Below the pieces are notes generated by a model, which saw nothing but the letters and a program-made list of their open reading frames with translations, did not search any database and was not told where the DNA came from. A stretch of DNA of 64,000 nucleotides, from positions 1,116,001 to 1,180,000 of the forward strand of contig JADJKB010000003.1 in assembly GCA_016706225.1 (NCBI GenBank). Reading direction: 5' to 3'. Position 1 is the first letter of the stretch; every line of letters starts with the position of its first letter. Shown piece by piece: positions 43,530 through 52,926 of this stretch. The translations under genes were made by a program, and so were the position numbers. Source of the DNA: Myxococcales bacterium. Lineage in GTDB: Bacteria; Myxococcota_A; Polyangia; Polyangiales; Polyangiaceae.

Positions 43530-44539
43530 GCCGCTGCGACGCGATCTCGCCGCATTTTTCGCCAGTTGATCAGTGGCACCGCGTTCGGCAGGTAGTTCAT
43601 CTCGACCTCCGTGCGCTCACCCGCGAGATCGCCGCCGATCTCGAAGGGCACCGGGCGGTCGAACTCGAAGCGACAGCGGGTGACCAGGAAGTGGTGGTCG
43701 TTCGGCAGCGGGTGTGCGCCACGCCAGAGCCACGGGATGCGCGCCGTCGCCTGCAGCGCCGACGCCGCATAGACGCGCACGTGCATGCGCCCGGGCGTGA
43801 GGTGCGCGAACGGGAACGCGCGGAAACCCAGGCCCAGCTCCTCGGTGGTCGCGGCGCCTCCGACGCTGACCGGGCCCTCGTAGAGCACCGCACCGGGCCC
43901 CGCGTCGTCGAGCGGCACGGCGTGACCTGTGGGGCTCACGGCAAGCGCGGGCTCACCCAGGTTCACGACGCGCACGTTCGGCGGCGTGAAGCCGAACAGG
44001 TGGCGCGGGATGGTGCGGGTGAACAGGCTCTGCATGTAGCCTGCCCGCGCGCTCACGCCGCGCTTGGTGCGCAGCGCCGACTCGCGCGTGGCCTTGTAGT
44101 CCGCGAGCACCTCGGCGTCCCAGCCAGTGCCGGCGAAGGGAGTGATCCGACCTTCGGTCTCGACCAGACCGAAGGGAACGAGCGGCGGCGCCGCGTGTTC
44201 GTTCAGATGCGACAGCCCGCGGAGCGCGGCGCGTTTGCCGACGTCGCCGGTTGCTCGAGCCCAGCCGTTGCCGGTGCCTAGCGGCAGCAGACCAAAGGCG
44301 GGAACGGTGAGGCCGTGATCACGCAGCTCGTTCAAGAGCGCGACCGCGGTGCCGTCACCGCCGCCGGAGATGAGCACCTCCGGGCGCAACGTAGTGAGCT
44401 CGTCGCGCACGAAGTCTCGCGCTTCGTCCAGGGTGCTGGTCACCTCGACGCGCGCTCGCGGCAAGATCTGACGAATGCGCTTGCCGATGGCTTCGGAGCC
44501 ATGCCGCGCTCGGAGGTTGACCAGCACCGCGACCGTCAT
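43526..44539 (-). CDS. Diacylglycerol-kinase-catalytic-domain lipid kinase
   Basis: 337 residues, soluble. The ATP-binding motif GGGDGT is at 59-64, followed by GLLPLGTGNGWARA (family second block) and FAGTGWDAEVL. The C-terminal beta domain includes FRAFPFAHLTPGRMHVRVYA and VPFEIGGDLAGERTEVEM. It matches the DagK/YegS/BmrU superfamily that phosphorylates diacylglycerol, sphingoid or related lipids using ATP. The ATG at 44539 is well placed. Function in myxobacterial membrane lipid turnover is likely. Downstream (minus strand) is the decayed fragment. Confidence 0.9.
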   Translation of the reverse strand: MTVAVLVNLRARHGSEAIGKRIRQILPRARVEVTSTLDEARDFVRDELTTLRPEVLISGGGDGTAVALLNELRDHGLTVPAFGLLPLGTGNGWARATGDVGKRAALRGLSHLNEHAAPPLVPFGLVETEGRITPFAGTGWDAEVLADYKATRESALRTKRGVSARAGYMQSLFTRTIPRHLFGFTPPNVRVVNLGEPALAVSPTGHAVPLDDAGPGAVLYEGPVSVGGAATTEELGLGFRAFPFAHLTPGRMHVRVYAASALQATARIPWLWRGAHPLPNDHHFLVTRCRFEFDRPVPFEIGGDLAGERTEVEMNYLPNAVPLINWRKMRRDRVAAA

Positions 44540-44839
44540 GTCGAGGTTAACCTAGCGCCGCGCCAGACCCCGAACCGTCAGATTTTGGTCACACCTGTTC
44601 TCCAGGGCGCGCGAAAGGTGCGCAGTGCCATTCGCAGCGGCACCGGGCGCCGCCGCGCAGCCACCGGACCGTGGTGAGCATGCGAATCTGCCATCGAGCA
44701 GGACGACTGCGGCGGCCGCCACAAACCTCGGCATGAACCCCGCTCGCATCGCGCGTCCTCTAGCGCCGCACCTTGCACGGTCGTAGCATCGCCGCCCGGA
44801 AATTGCTGAAGCCGCGGAGAGCGGACGAAAGGGACGCCG
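44540..44839. other. Intergenic region between divergent lipid-kinase and aminotransferase genes
   Basis: 300 bases with no supported gene; the frames crossing it are antisense shadows. It must hold promoters for both neighbours but no clear -35/-10 pair was found. The aminotransferase start at 44840 has a GA-rich stretch upstream (GCGGACGAAAGGGACG). Confidence 0.5.
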
Positions 44840-46159
44840 ATGGACACCCAGGAGATGATCGACCTCTGCAAGCGCCACACCCTGTACACCTGGGCCGCCA
44901 CCGACGCCGTGAATCCCCTGCCCATCGCCCGCGCGGAGGGGGTCTACCTGTACACTCCCGAGGGCAAGCGCATCCTGGACTTCAACAGTCAGCTGATGAG
45001 TGTGCTCATCGGTCACAGCCACCCAAAGGTGGTGGCGGCGATGAAGAAAGCGGCGGACGGTTTGATCTACGTCTACCCGCAGACCGCCACCGAGGTGCGC
45101 GCGCGCTACAGCAAGAGGTTGGCCGACCTGACGCCGGGCAACATCAACACGTTCTACTACACCCTCGGCGGGGCCGAGGCGAACGAGAACGCCATCCGCG
45201 CGGCCAAGCAGTTCACCGGGCGCCAGAAGATCTTGACGCGGCACCGCGCGTATCACGGCGGCACCAACGCGACGATGCAGCTCACGGGTGATCCGCGCCG
45301 CTGGCCGAACGAACCGGGCATGCCCGGCGTCGTGCGGGTGATGGACCCGACGCCGTACTACTACAGCTTCGGCAAGACCGAGGCCGAGATCACCGCCAAC
45401 AACCTGCAGTACCTGGAGGAGATCATCATGTACGAGGGGCCGCAGACGATTGCGGCGATGATCCTCGAGACGGTGACGGGGACGAACGGGGTGCTCGTGC
45501 CGCCGAAGGGCTACATGCAGGGACTGCGCGCGCTCTTGCAGAAGCACGGCATCTTGATGATCTGCGACGAGGTGATGGCGGGCATGGGTCGCACCGGCAA
45601 ACTCTACGCCTTCGAGCACTTCGACATCGTGCCGGACATGGTCACGATGGCGAAGGGGCTGACCAGCTCGTACGTGCCGCTGGGAGCGCTCGGTGTGTCC
45701 GACGAAATCCGGGATTATTTCCACAAGAACGTGTTCTGGGGCGGCCTCACCTACAACTCGCATCCGTTCTGTCTCGAGGTGGCGGACGCAGTGCTCGACG
45801 TGATGGTGGACGAGGGCTTGGTGGCGAACGCCGCGCGGCTGGAGAAGGTCGTGCGCCGCGAGATGGATCGGCTGACGGCGAAACATCCGAGCTTGAAGGA
45901 AGGTCGGGTGATTGGGCTGTTCGGCATGATGGACGTGCAGAAGAACAGCAAGGGCGAGTTGATCGCGCCCTACAACGGCACCCACCCCGCCATGGGCAAG
46001 CTCGCCAAGTTCTTCGAGCAAGAGGGGCTGTTCACCTTCGTGCGCTGGTCCAGCTTCACCTGCAACCCGCCGCTCAACATCACGGAAGAGCAGCTGATGG
46101 AGGGGTTTGCGATCGTGGATCGCGGGCTGGAGATCACGGACGAGGTGTTCGAGGGGTAG
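44840..46159 (+). CDS. Class III omega-aminotransferase (beta-alanine/taurine type)
   Basis: 439 residues, fold-type I PLP enzyme. The PLP lysine is Lys272 (TMAKGLTSSYVPLGA), with Asp243 (ICDEVMAGMGRTG) contacting the cofactor nitrogen; the family block TLGGAEANENAIRAAKQFTG is also present. Sequence features (YVYPQTATEVRARY, WGGLTYNSHPFCLEVADAVL) fit the taurine/beta-alanine:2-oxo acid transaminase branch. In this cluster it probably converts beta-alanine to malonate semialdehyde, the substrate of the MmsA-like enzyme (inference). Alternative substrates: taurine, 4-aminobutyrate. Confidence 0.9.
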   Translation: MDTQEMIDLCKRHTLYTWAATDAVNPLPIARAEGVYLYTPEGKRILDFNSQLMSVLIGHSHPKVVAAMKKAADGLIYVYPQTATEVRARYSKRLADLTPGNINTFYYTLGGAEANENAIRAAKQFTGRQKILTRHRAYHGGTNATMQLTGDPRRWPNEPGMPGVVRVMDPTPYYYSFGKTEAEITANNLQYLEEIIMYEGPQTIAAMILETVTGTNGVLVPPKGYMQGLRALLQKHGILMICDEVMAGMGRTGKLYAFEHFDIVPDMVTMAKGLTSSYVPLGALGVSDEIRDYFHKNVFWGGLTYNSHPFCLEVADAVLDVMVDEGLVANAARLEKVVRREMDRLTAKHPSLKEGRVIGLFGMMDVQKNSKGELIAPYNGTHPAMGKLAKFFEQEGLFTFVRWSSFTCNPPLNITEEQLMEGFAIVDRGLEITDEVFEG

Positions 46160-46589
46160 GCCGCGGTCCCCGACCGGGGGGTCTCTGGAGCTGGCGACTG
46201 CGCGCTGCCGAAGAGCATGCGACCCCGCGCCGCCGACCCACGCGCTTGCGCTGGAGCAAGCGGCCCCGCGCTGCCGACCCCCGTGCTTGCGTCGGAGCAG
46301 GCCACCCGGCACTCGTGCCCGTGCGCGCGCGGCAGGCACGTCGAATTGGAGCGCACGGTGGGCGATGTTCGCACGAGAAAACATGCCTCTTGATCACGAT
46401 TGTGCTTGACCGATTTCCGGAGCACCTCTGCGCTCGCACGACAACCTCCGTTCGAACGGCGCACTGTCGTCACGCATTCGTCGCCTGACGCGCTCTCGCG
46501 ACGAAAACACTTCGAGCATCGTCCGACGCTAGGAACGCCGCACCTGGTGCGAGCAGCGCGGACAAAAATCTCCGTGGTACGAGAGCTTC
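46160..46589. other. Intergenic region with tandem repeat
   Basis: 430 bases without a supported gene. It holds a degenerate 41-bp tandem repeat (46213-46294) and, from about 46360, a locally less GC-rich stretch (GAAAACATGCCTCTTGATCA and on) that may contain the HNH gene promoter. A possible TTGACC (46408-46413) was noted but no paired -10 box is convincing. Confidence 0.45.
46213..46294 (+). repeat. Imperfect 41-bp tandem repeat, two copies
   Basis: Units 46213-46253 and 46254-46294 match at about 34 of 41 positions (both start GAGCA and share CCCCGCGC and CCGACCC cores). A third, poorly matching copy may begin at 46295. Non-coding. Confidence 0.6.
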
Positions 46590-47879
46590 ATGACTCACGT
46601 GCCTCTCCACCAACTGAGCGACGACGCGCTCGTCGAAGCAACCCACTCCCTCGTCGTGGCCGGTCGCCGGGTCACCGCCAAGTTCATCTACTACCTCGCC
46701 GAGGTCGAAGACCGCCGGCTGCACCTGCGCGCCGCATCGCCATCCCTCTTCGACTTTTGCACCCGCCGCCTCGGCATGAGCGAAGGCGAGGCCTACCGGC
46801 GCATCGTCGCCGCGCGTCTGGCGCGGAAGTTCCCCGTGATCTACGAGCTGGTGGCGTCGGGCAAAGTGCACCTGTCGGCGCTGGCCTTGCTCCGTCCCCA
46901 CCTGACTGCGGAAAATCACGTGGAGCTGCTCGGCGAGATCTCCGGAAAAACCAAGCGCGAGGTCGAGGCCGTCGTCGCGCGCCTCGCGCCCAAACCGGAC
47001 GTGCCTTCCCGGATCCGCAAGCTGCCGTCGCCGCGTGGCACGGCGTCGTCCGGTCGAACCACCGCATTCGCGAAGCAACTTCAGACAGACCGCCACAAGA
47101 TCCAGTTCACCGCCAGCACGGAGTTGCGCGCCAAACTCGAGCGTGCGCTCGATCTGATGAGCCACTCGAATCCGCAGCGAGACATCGCGTTGGTCGTGGA
47201 GCGAGCCGTTGAGCTTCTGCTGCACGACCTCGAAAAGAAGAAGCTCGGCAAGGCCCAACGAGCCGCCCGCCCCCAGCGCTCCCGCGCCGAGCGCGTGAGC
47301 AACAAGACCCGGCGCGAGGTGTTCGCCCGTGATGGTGAGCGCTGCTCGTACACGAGCGCTAACGGCGAACGCTGCCCGGCGCGTGCGTTCCTCGAGCTCG
47401 ACCACCGTCAGCCGCGGGCCCTCGGCGGCAGCTCCGAACCCGAGAACGTGCGTGTGCTTTGTCGAGCGCACAACCTTCTCGCAGGGGAGGACGTCTTCGG
47501 ACGCCAGCTCATGAGCAAACAAGTCCACGTGCGCGAGCGGCGCGCAGCGTACGAGCGTGCGAGCCACGGCGGAGGCGCTTGCGCTGACGAAAGCGCTCGC
47601 GTTGTGCCGAATACCCGCCGCGGCGGGGGGCACTTTCGCTGGAGAAGGCACCCGCGCAACGCGGGCGCCGGCATTACTTCGGCACGTAAATCGTGTCGCA
47701 GCCGAACTGCACTTCGATCTGCCCATTCGGATCCGATTGGATGCTCTGGCAGGTGCTATCGCAGACCTTCACCTGGGTCGGGGCCTGATCGTTGTCGTAG
47801 TACCAGCCGCCGTTCGGGCCGCATTCCGCGGCCGAGCCGACCTTGCCGATGGGCGAGCCCGTGCCGCCACCCGGCGTGA
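46590..47879 (+). CDS. HNH endonuclease family protein, C-terminus doubtful
   Basis: 429 residues. The N-terminal 180 residues are helical (HQLSDDALVEATHSLVVAGR, RRLGMSEGEAYRRIVAARLA) as in the DUF222-like partner of HNH nucleases. The HNH module is at about 245-310: FARDGERCSYTS, GERCPARAFLELDHRQPRAL, GGSSEPENVRVLCRAHNLLA, with the zinc Cys residues and His/Asn/His core. After about residue 325 the sequence becomes Arg/Ser/Pro-rich and the last 68 residues are antisense to the vWA gene and cross its hairpin. That tail is probably not original: either a frameshift near 47580 or a lost stop. The real end is likely around 47550-47650 (inference). Found singly, not next to a restriction system. 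Confidence 0.75.
   Translation: MTHVPLHQLSDDALVEATHSLVVAGRRVTAKFIYYLAEVEDRRLHLRAASPSLFDFCTRRLGMSEGEAYRRIVAARLARKFPVIYELVASGKVHLSALALLRPHLTAENHVELLGEISGKTKREVEAVVARLAPKPDVPSRIRKLPSPRGTASSGRTTAFAKQLQTDRHKIQFTASTELRAKLERALDLMSHSNPQRDIALVVERAVELLLHDLEKKKLGKAQRAARPQRSRAERVSNKTRREVFARDGERCSYTSANGERCPARAFLELDHRQPRALGGSSEPENVRVLCRAHNLLAGEDVFGRQLMSKQVHVRERRAAYERASHGGGACADESARVVPNTRRGGGHFRWRRHPRNAGAGITSARKSCRSRTALRSAHSDPIGCSGRCYRRPSPGSGPDRCRSTSRRSGRIPRPSRPCRWASPCRHPA
47647..47669 (-). terminator. Hairpin after the vWA lipoprotein gene
   Basis: Six-pair stem CCCGCG / CGCGGG (47651-47656, 47660-47665) with a CAA loop, extended by three pairs (GGC/GCC) beyond an A/C mismatch. It is 4 bases after the stop at 47674 on the minus strand. 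No T-run. Confidence 0.5.
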
Positions 47880-48819
47880 AGATCACGTTCACCTTGCCCG
47901 GGTTGAACTGCTCGCCTGCGGGCGGCGGCGGAATGCCCCACGCGCAGTCGAGCTTCGCCGCACCGACCACACCCTGGGCCAGCTGGTTGAACACCGGGTC
48001 GAAGTTCTGCAGACACATGTCGCTCGACACCCCGCCGGTCTGCGTCACGAGCTCCTGATAAACGGTGCCGGGTTTCGCGGCGCTCGGGCACTTCGTGTAG
48101 CAATACACGCCGTACATCTTCCACTGCGCCGGCTTGATCATCGTCGGATCGACGGCGTTGATCTGCGTCGTGAACTGCGCCGCCGGCAACGACGAGTTGT
48201 CGTCGGTGACGACCGCGAAGATCTTCACGGCCTCGGGCCGCAGCATGTTCTTGTAGGACTGATACTGGTCCAGGTACTTCTGCAGCGCGTCGGTGCTGCT
48301 CACCGTCTCGTACACGTGGGCGTAGAGCGGGAAGTTGGTGTCGTTCGGGCACTGGCCCGAGCCGAGCGGTTTGTCGATGCACACACCCTCTTCGGGAATG
48401 ATCCCCGGGAACGGCGATGGCGCCCACTGCTCGGCGACCAGCACGATGTGAACGTCGACCCCGGCGTTGGAGATCAGCTGCGAGAACTTGTTCATGTTGG
48501 CCTTCACGGCCGCGGTCTCTTCGCTCATGCTGCACGACGTATCGACGGCCCAGATCACGTCGACCGGCAGCGTGCCCGCCGCCGTCTGCTTCACGCCCGC
48601 GCAAGCATTGCCGACACCACCACCCCCGCCGGTTCCCGTGCCGGCTCCCGTGTTGAGCCCGCCGCTGCCCGTACCGCCGAAGCCGATGGTCCCTCCCCCG
48701 CCCGTCGCGGAGCTGCCAGCACCGTTCCCACCACCGCCGGAACTGCTGTCGTTGCTCGCTGCCGAGCACCCGAGCGCGAAGAAAACCAAGCCGGTAGCTA
48801 CTCCCCGGAAGTGCCGCAT
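47674..48819 (-). CDS. vWA-like lipoprotein
   Basis: 381 residues from the ATG at 48819, giving MRHFRGVATGLVFFALGC (Cys18) and a Gly/Ser/Thr linker (about 25-68). A vWA-type fold follows: VDVIWAVDTSCSMSEETAAV has the DxSxS metal site, then FSQLISNAGVDVHIVLVAEQ, and later KIFAVVTDDNSSL. Several Cys pairs are in the C-terminal half. A longer start at 48861 is possible but gives a worse signal. Unlike the other vWA protein (20975-22603) it is shorter and Cys-rich. Likely an exported lipoprotein binding a partner through Mg/Ca (inference). Confidence 0.82.
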   Translation of the reverse strand: MRHFRGVATGLVFFALGCSAASNDSSSGGGGNGAGSSATGGGGTIGFGGTGSGGLNTGAGTGTGGGGGVGNACAGVKQTAAGTLPVDVIWAVDTSCSMSEETAAVKANMNKFSQLISNAGVDVHIVLVAEQWAPSPFPGIIPEEGVCIDKPLGSGQCPNDTNFPLYAHVYETVSSTDALQKYLDQYQSYKNMLRPEAVKIFAVVTDDNSSLPAAQFTTQINAVDPTMIKPAQWKMYGVYCYTKCPSAAKPGTVYQELVTQTGGVSSDMCLQNFDPVFNQLAQGVVGAAKLDCAWGIPPPPAGEQFNPGKVNVIFTPGGGTGSPIGKVGSAAECGPNGGWYYDNDQAPTQVKVCDSTCQSIQSDPNGQIEVQFGCDTIYVPK

Positions 48820-49015
48820 GCACCGAAGTGTGCCGTCGATGGGGGAAACTGGCCATGGCAATCAAGACGCCTGCTCCATCGAGCGACAAATTGCCGCGGC
48901 ACGTCATGCCCCGACCGCCCCCACGAGGTTCGAGTCAAACGCGAGAAAGCCCGCCGATCCCCTCAATCTTCGCCGGTCCGCTCGCCACGAAACCGCTCGC
49001 GGACACCCCGGACGT

Positions 49016-49495
49016 TCAGCGCTTCAGACAGAACGCCAGCGGGTCCCACTCGTTGCAGTTTCCGGGAGCGGTCTCCACGGCGCGGGCCGGGTCGCCAACA
49101 GTCGGCCTTCCCACAACCTCACTGCCCGTCTCGCGCACAGCGCGCGCGCTCGAGCGAGTCATGATGCCGCTGGGCTCGAACACCGGCGCCGAAGCCAGCG
49201 CGTCTCCGTCATGCGACAGCGACGGCCCACCCGAGAACATCGACGCTGCCACGAGCGACACCACGGCGAGCACACCGACACACGAGCTCGCGATCCACGT
49301 CCGCTTCAGCGAACTCGCTGCACCCGTTTGTGCGCGGCTGAGCTCTTCCGCTTGTTCACGCTTGATGCGCTCGAGCTCGACCGCTGCCTTGGCTTGAATC
49401 GCAGCGCACTCGGCAGCAGCCTCGAGCCGCGCCTGGGCACGAGCGGTCATCGAGGTGGGGGCGGCTTCGAGGTCGAGGGCGGGGACGTGGCTCAT
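49016..49495 (-). CDS. Single-pass membrane protein, helical N-terminus
   Basis: 159 residues. Residues about 18-62 are Ala/Glu/Arg-rich and likely a coiled coil (ARLEAAAECAAIQAKAAVEL), followed by a charged part, one membrane segment at about 68-88 (IASSCVGVLAVVSLVAASMF), then a Ser/Pro/Ala stretch and a short Cys-containing end NCNEWDPLAFCLKR. The end and layout suggest an inner-membrane protein with a periplasmic disulfide loop. No named family. No neighbour explains it. The ATG at 49495 starts the first plausible methionine. Confidence 0.65.
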   Translation of the reverse strand: MSHVPALDLEAAPTSMTARAQARLEAAAECAAIQAKAAVELERIKREQAEELSRAQTGAASSLKRTWIASSCVGVLAVVSLVAASMFSGGPSLSHDGDALASAPVFEPSGIMTRSSARAVRETGSEVVGRPTVGDPARAVETAPGNCNEWDPLAFCLKR

Positions 49496-49686
49496 GGTGT
49501 TCGTGTGACTCCGGTTTGATTGCTTGGGAGCTCACTCAGCAATGCGTGTGCCAGCACCCCGTCAGGCGGTTTTCCCGCAGTTCTGCCGCCGACGCCCCGC
49601 CCAGGCGCCGCACGTCAGCGTCACGCTGTTACAGCCCACTCCGGCGACGTTACTGCGGGGACCTCGCAGCTTGTCCCACCCACGGC

Positions 49687-52600
49687 TCAGCCGCGAGGGC
49701 GTCGACGCCGACGACCGAACGCCCCCAACGTCAGGGCGATCAGCGCGAGCATTCCGAGCTTCGAGTCAGCGCCCGCCGCCCGACAACCACAGCCGCCATC
49801 GTCGCCCGATCCGGAGCCGCCGCCCTTGCCGCCGCTCGCCGCACCAGCGCCTCCCGTGCTCGAGCCACCCGTGCCGCCGCTCGTCGAAGCGCCCGTGCCG
49901 CCGCTTCCTCCCGGCCCCGCGTCGTTGCCCGCCGCGCCACCGCTCGCGCCGACACCACCGACTCCAGCGCTGCCGCCCACGCCCGCGTCGGGCGGATCCG
50001 GCTGCACGTCGTTGGTGTAGCTGCCCGTGGCGTCGATCGCGACCAGCGTGCCGTCGTCGACCGCACACAGGAGCTCGACCTTGTCGTCCTTGTCGAGATC
50101 TGCCGCGATCACGTGGACGACCGGTGCACCCAGCGAAAGCGACCAAACCAGCGCGCCGGTCGCGCCATCGAGTGCGTACAAGTATCCGTCGTCCGAACCG
50201 AGCACGAGCTCGTCGTCCCCGTCGCCGTCGAGGTCGACCGCGATCGGCGCATACAGCGCCGAGCGTTTTGCGGGCGGGGATGCCTTCGCGTAGACCGCGC
50301 CGCCCGCCAGATAGTCGAACCAGACCTCGGTCATCGTTGCACCGCCCACGCGCGCCACGGCACCCAGGGCGTTTCCCGCCATGCCCGACCAGACCAGATC
50401 CTCTGCGCCGACCACCCCAGGACGCCGCATCAAGGCCGCCGTGTTGGCGTCCGATCCGGCCACCACCTGCGTCGGGGGCGTGTAACTCGCTTCGACCACA
50501 CCCGCGAGCGAGCGTCGTTCGTAAGCACCGAACGCGTTCTGCGACGCCACCCGCACGATGTCGATCTCCGTGTCCGCGTCGAGTTGACCGAACATCGCCT
50601 GACCATTCGGCCCGTTGCCAGTGCGGAACAGCTGCACGAAACCCTGGCTGGGCGTGCCTGTGCCGGCCTTCGAGACGTCGATACCCACGAACCACGAGCC
50701 GTGCAGCGCCGACACGATGTCGAGCTTACCGTCACCATTGATGTCCGCCGCGGCGTGCCCCTGCAGATACACCCCGCTCGGTGGGAAAAGATCGCCGACC
50801 GGCCGCGTGACCATCGAGCTGCCGTCGGTGCCCTTTCGGATCACCAGCTGCTGCTCACTCTTGGCGTCGAGCTCGGTCAGGAAAAAATCCTGCGTGCCGT
50901 CGCCATCGAGATCGTCGAGCAGCTCGAAGTTGTCGAACCCGGCCACGCTCCGCCCGGCACCGATGTCCTTGCGCCAGGCCTCGGAGCCGCTCGCTTCGAG
51001 CGCCACCAGCGCCGTCTCCTCGTAGCTGGCGGTGGAGTGACCCCGCACCACGAGCCGCGCGCCACCGCCGGTCTTTGGCAACAGCATGCCCGGAGCGTTG
51101 ACGTAACCCCGGGACTCGGGCTGCGCGGCGTCCGGCAGGCGCCAGGTCGTCACCGGCACCCCCTTGGTGTCGAGCAACGTGCCGTCGATGGCAACCAGCG
51201 CGTCCGAAGACTCGACGGCGAATACTTTGTTGCTCGTCCCATCCAAGCTCGCGACGCTGACGAGCTTGGAGTGATTGCCCGGCCTGAGCTCGTTCTTTTG
51301 CAACAGCTGATTGTCGAGCACCCGCAGCCCGCCATCCGTTAGCATCACCAGCGACTGCGCCGCCGCCCCCGCCGCGCTGATGCCCGAGTCGAGCAGGTGC
51401 ACGGCCCCGGTGATGCCGTCCGGGAACGCATACTTGAACAAGATGAGCCCGTTCGAGCCGTGCACTGCCAGGAGCGCACCGGGCCGCGCGTCGGTGATCG
51501 AAGCCGCGAGCGCCTTCTGGAACACGTACGCCTCCGCCGCCGCGTCGGCCGCACCGTTGACGTTCTGCCGCGCGAGGACCTGCCCCGCGCCTCCGGTCAC
51601 GAGCATCGAGCGGCGCGCGCTGACCGTCGCGGCGCGCGCACCATCCAGCGCCCAACCCTTGTCGACGAGCGCGCTGCCCGAAAACGAGTACGCCCGCAGC
51701 TTGCTGAAAAAAGGCTTCGGAAAGCTGCCGACGCCGCTCGCTTCGCGCAACAGCACGTCCGGCTTGCCGTCGTCGTCGACGTCCGCGACGCCTTCGAGCA
51801 CCTCGCCGCTCTTGGACGCGAGCGTCGCGCCGCTGGCAGCGTTCTTGACGACCGTGGTCCAGGTGGAGCTTGCCGCGTCCCACACCGAGTAGACGATCTC
51901 GGCGCTGCCGGCGCCGTCCAGGTTGGCCACGGCGTCACCGAGATACCGCACCTGTTTCACCTCGACGTCGTTGCCCGAGCCCGGCGTCGTGTCGGTGACG
52001 TACTGGTCCTTCCAGCGCAGGGTCGGCGTCAGCGTTGCGCCGGCGCCGTTGCACGACACCACGAACACTCCAGCGTCCTCGCTGTAGTAGTAGCTGTAGT
52101 CGTAGAGCACGACCTCGGCTCGATTGTCTCCATCCACGTCGACCGCCGAGAACGCCGGAAAATACGTGGGAGCGATGGTGCCGGTGACCAGGCCCGCCTG
52201 ATCACAGCGCACGCCGCCCGTGGCGGCGTCGTAGGCCACGAAGCCGCGATCGTAACCGCGGATCAACTCCAGCTTGCCGTCGCCGTCGAGATCCCCCGCC
52301 GCCATGTCGATGGACCACGGGGCGCCCGCGGCTTGCCAGATCTGATTTTGCGCCGGCGTCGTCACGCCGCTCGAGAACGCGTAGCCAATCAGCGCGCCGA
52401 GTTGTTCGCTGAGAAACAAGCGCTGGCCGCCGGAAGGATTCGGCACCACGAGGGCATCGATGGCGATTGTTCCCGTGGCTTTGTACCAGAGCGTCGCGCC
52501 GGTCTGAGCGTTCAGCACGTACAGCCCGAGCGGGCTCGCGCCGGTGGCGATGACCTCCGGCGGGCCCTGACCATCCAGATCGGCGACGGCGATCACCCGC

Positions 52601-52926
52601 CGCGCGCCGATGTTCTCACTCTTCCAGAGCTGAGTGTCGTTGGCGCGGCGAGCGACGACGGAGCCGGACGAGACCATCACGACGTCCTTCGCGCCATCGC
52701 CGTCGATGTCGTGGGTGACGACCTGATTCTCCGCGAGCGCGCCACCGACGGATCGCTTCCACGCCACGCTGGGCGTCGCGCTGATGGCGCCGACTCCGCT
52801 CGAGCGCGCGCTGCGCTTCTGGTCGTGAGCCATGGCGGGCCAGCCGTCACCGCCGGTAGCAAGAGCCGACTGGCTGACGAGCGCAGCCGTAAAAATCACC
52901 GAGACCGAGAGAGTGCGCGGGGACAT
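49687..52926 (-). CDS. FG-GAP repeat protein with MYXO-CTERM-like sorting tail
   Basis: 1079 residues. The signal peptide is MSPRTLSVSVIFTAALVSQS followed by ALA (cleavage near 23). The body has numerous FG-GAP/VCBS-type repeats with Ca loops: VTHDIDGDGAKDVVMV, VADLDGQGPPEVIA, AAGDLDGDGKLELIRG, SAVDVDGDNRAEVVL, LLDDLDGDGTQDFFL, AADINGDGKLDIVSA, AVDLDGDGDDELVLG and AADLDKDDKVELLC. The end is a Gly/Ser linker, DDGGCGCRAAGA, a hydrophobic run and RRRRRPRG, matching a MYXO-CTERM tail. The organisation (propeller, linker, Cys-motif anchor) suggests a cell-surface protein, possibly for prey or matrix contact (inference). Confidence 0.88.
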   Translation of the reverse strand: MSPRTLSVSVIFTAALVSQSALATGGDGWPAMAHDQKRSARSSGVGAISATPSVAWKRSVGGALAENQVVTHDIDGDGAKDVVMVSSGSVVARRANDTQLWKSENIGARRVIAVADLDGQGPPEVIATGASPLGLYVLNAQTGATLWYKATGTIAIDALVVPNPSGGQRLFLSEQLGALIGYAFSSGVTTPAQNQIWQAAGAPWSIDMAAGDLDGDGKLELIRGYDRGFVAYDAATGGVRCDQAGLVTGTIAPTYFPAFSAVDVDGDNRAEVVLYDYSYYYSEDAGVFVVSCNGAGATLTPTLRWKDQYVTDTTPGSGNDVEVKQVRYLGDAVANLDGAGSAEIVYSVWDAASSTWTTVVKNAASGATLASKSGEVLEGVADVDDDGKPDVLLREASGVGSFPKPFFSKLRAYSFSGSALVDKGWALDGARAATVSARRSMLVTGGAGQVLARQNVNGAADAAAEAYVFQKALAASITDARPGALLAVHGSNGLILFKYAFPDGITGAVHLLDSGISAAGAAAQSLVMLTDGGLRVLDNQLLQKNELRPGNHSKLVSVASLDGTSNKVFAVESSDALVAIDGTLLDTKGVPVTTWRLPDAAQPESRGYVNAPGMLLPKTGGGARLVVRGHSTASYEETALVALEASGSEAWRKDIGAGRSVAGFDNFELLDDLDGDGTQDFFLTELDAKSEQQLVIRKGTDGSSMVTRPVGDLFPPSGVYLQGHAAADINGDGKLDIVSALHGSWFVGIDVSKAGTGTPSQGFVQLFRTGNGPNGQAMFGQLDADTEIDIVRVASQNAFGAYERRSLAGVVEASYTPPTQVVAGSDANTAALMRRPGVVGAEDLVWSGMAGNALGAVARVGGATMTEVWFDYLAGGAVYAKASPPAKRSALYAPIAVDLDGDGDDELVLGSDDGYLYALDGATGALVWSLSLGAPVVHVIAADLDKDDKVELLCAVDDGTLVAIDATGSYTNDVQPDPPDAGVGGSAGVGGVGASGGAAGNDAGPGGSGGTGASTSGGTGGSSTGGAGAASGGKGGGSGSGDDGGCGCRAAGADSKLGMLALIALTLGAFGRRRRRPRG

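Noticed and set aside
44578..44925. Minus-strand frame of 115 residues crossing the region upstream of the aminotransferase
   Set aside because: Composition is that of an antisense shadow, it overlaps the real gene start and has no recognisable domain or ribosome site.
46134..46439. Minus-strand frame of about 100 residues over the tandem repeat
   Set aside because: Arg/Pro/Ser-rich, created by the GC-rich repeat; no homology-like motif or ribosome site.
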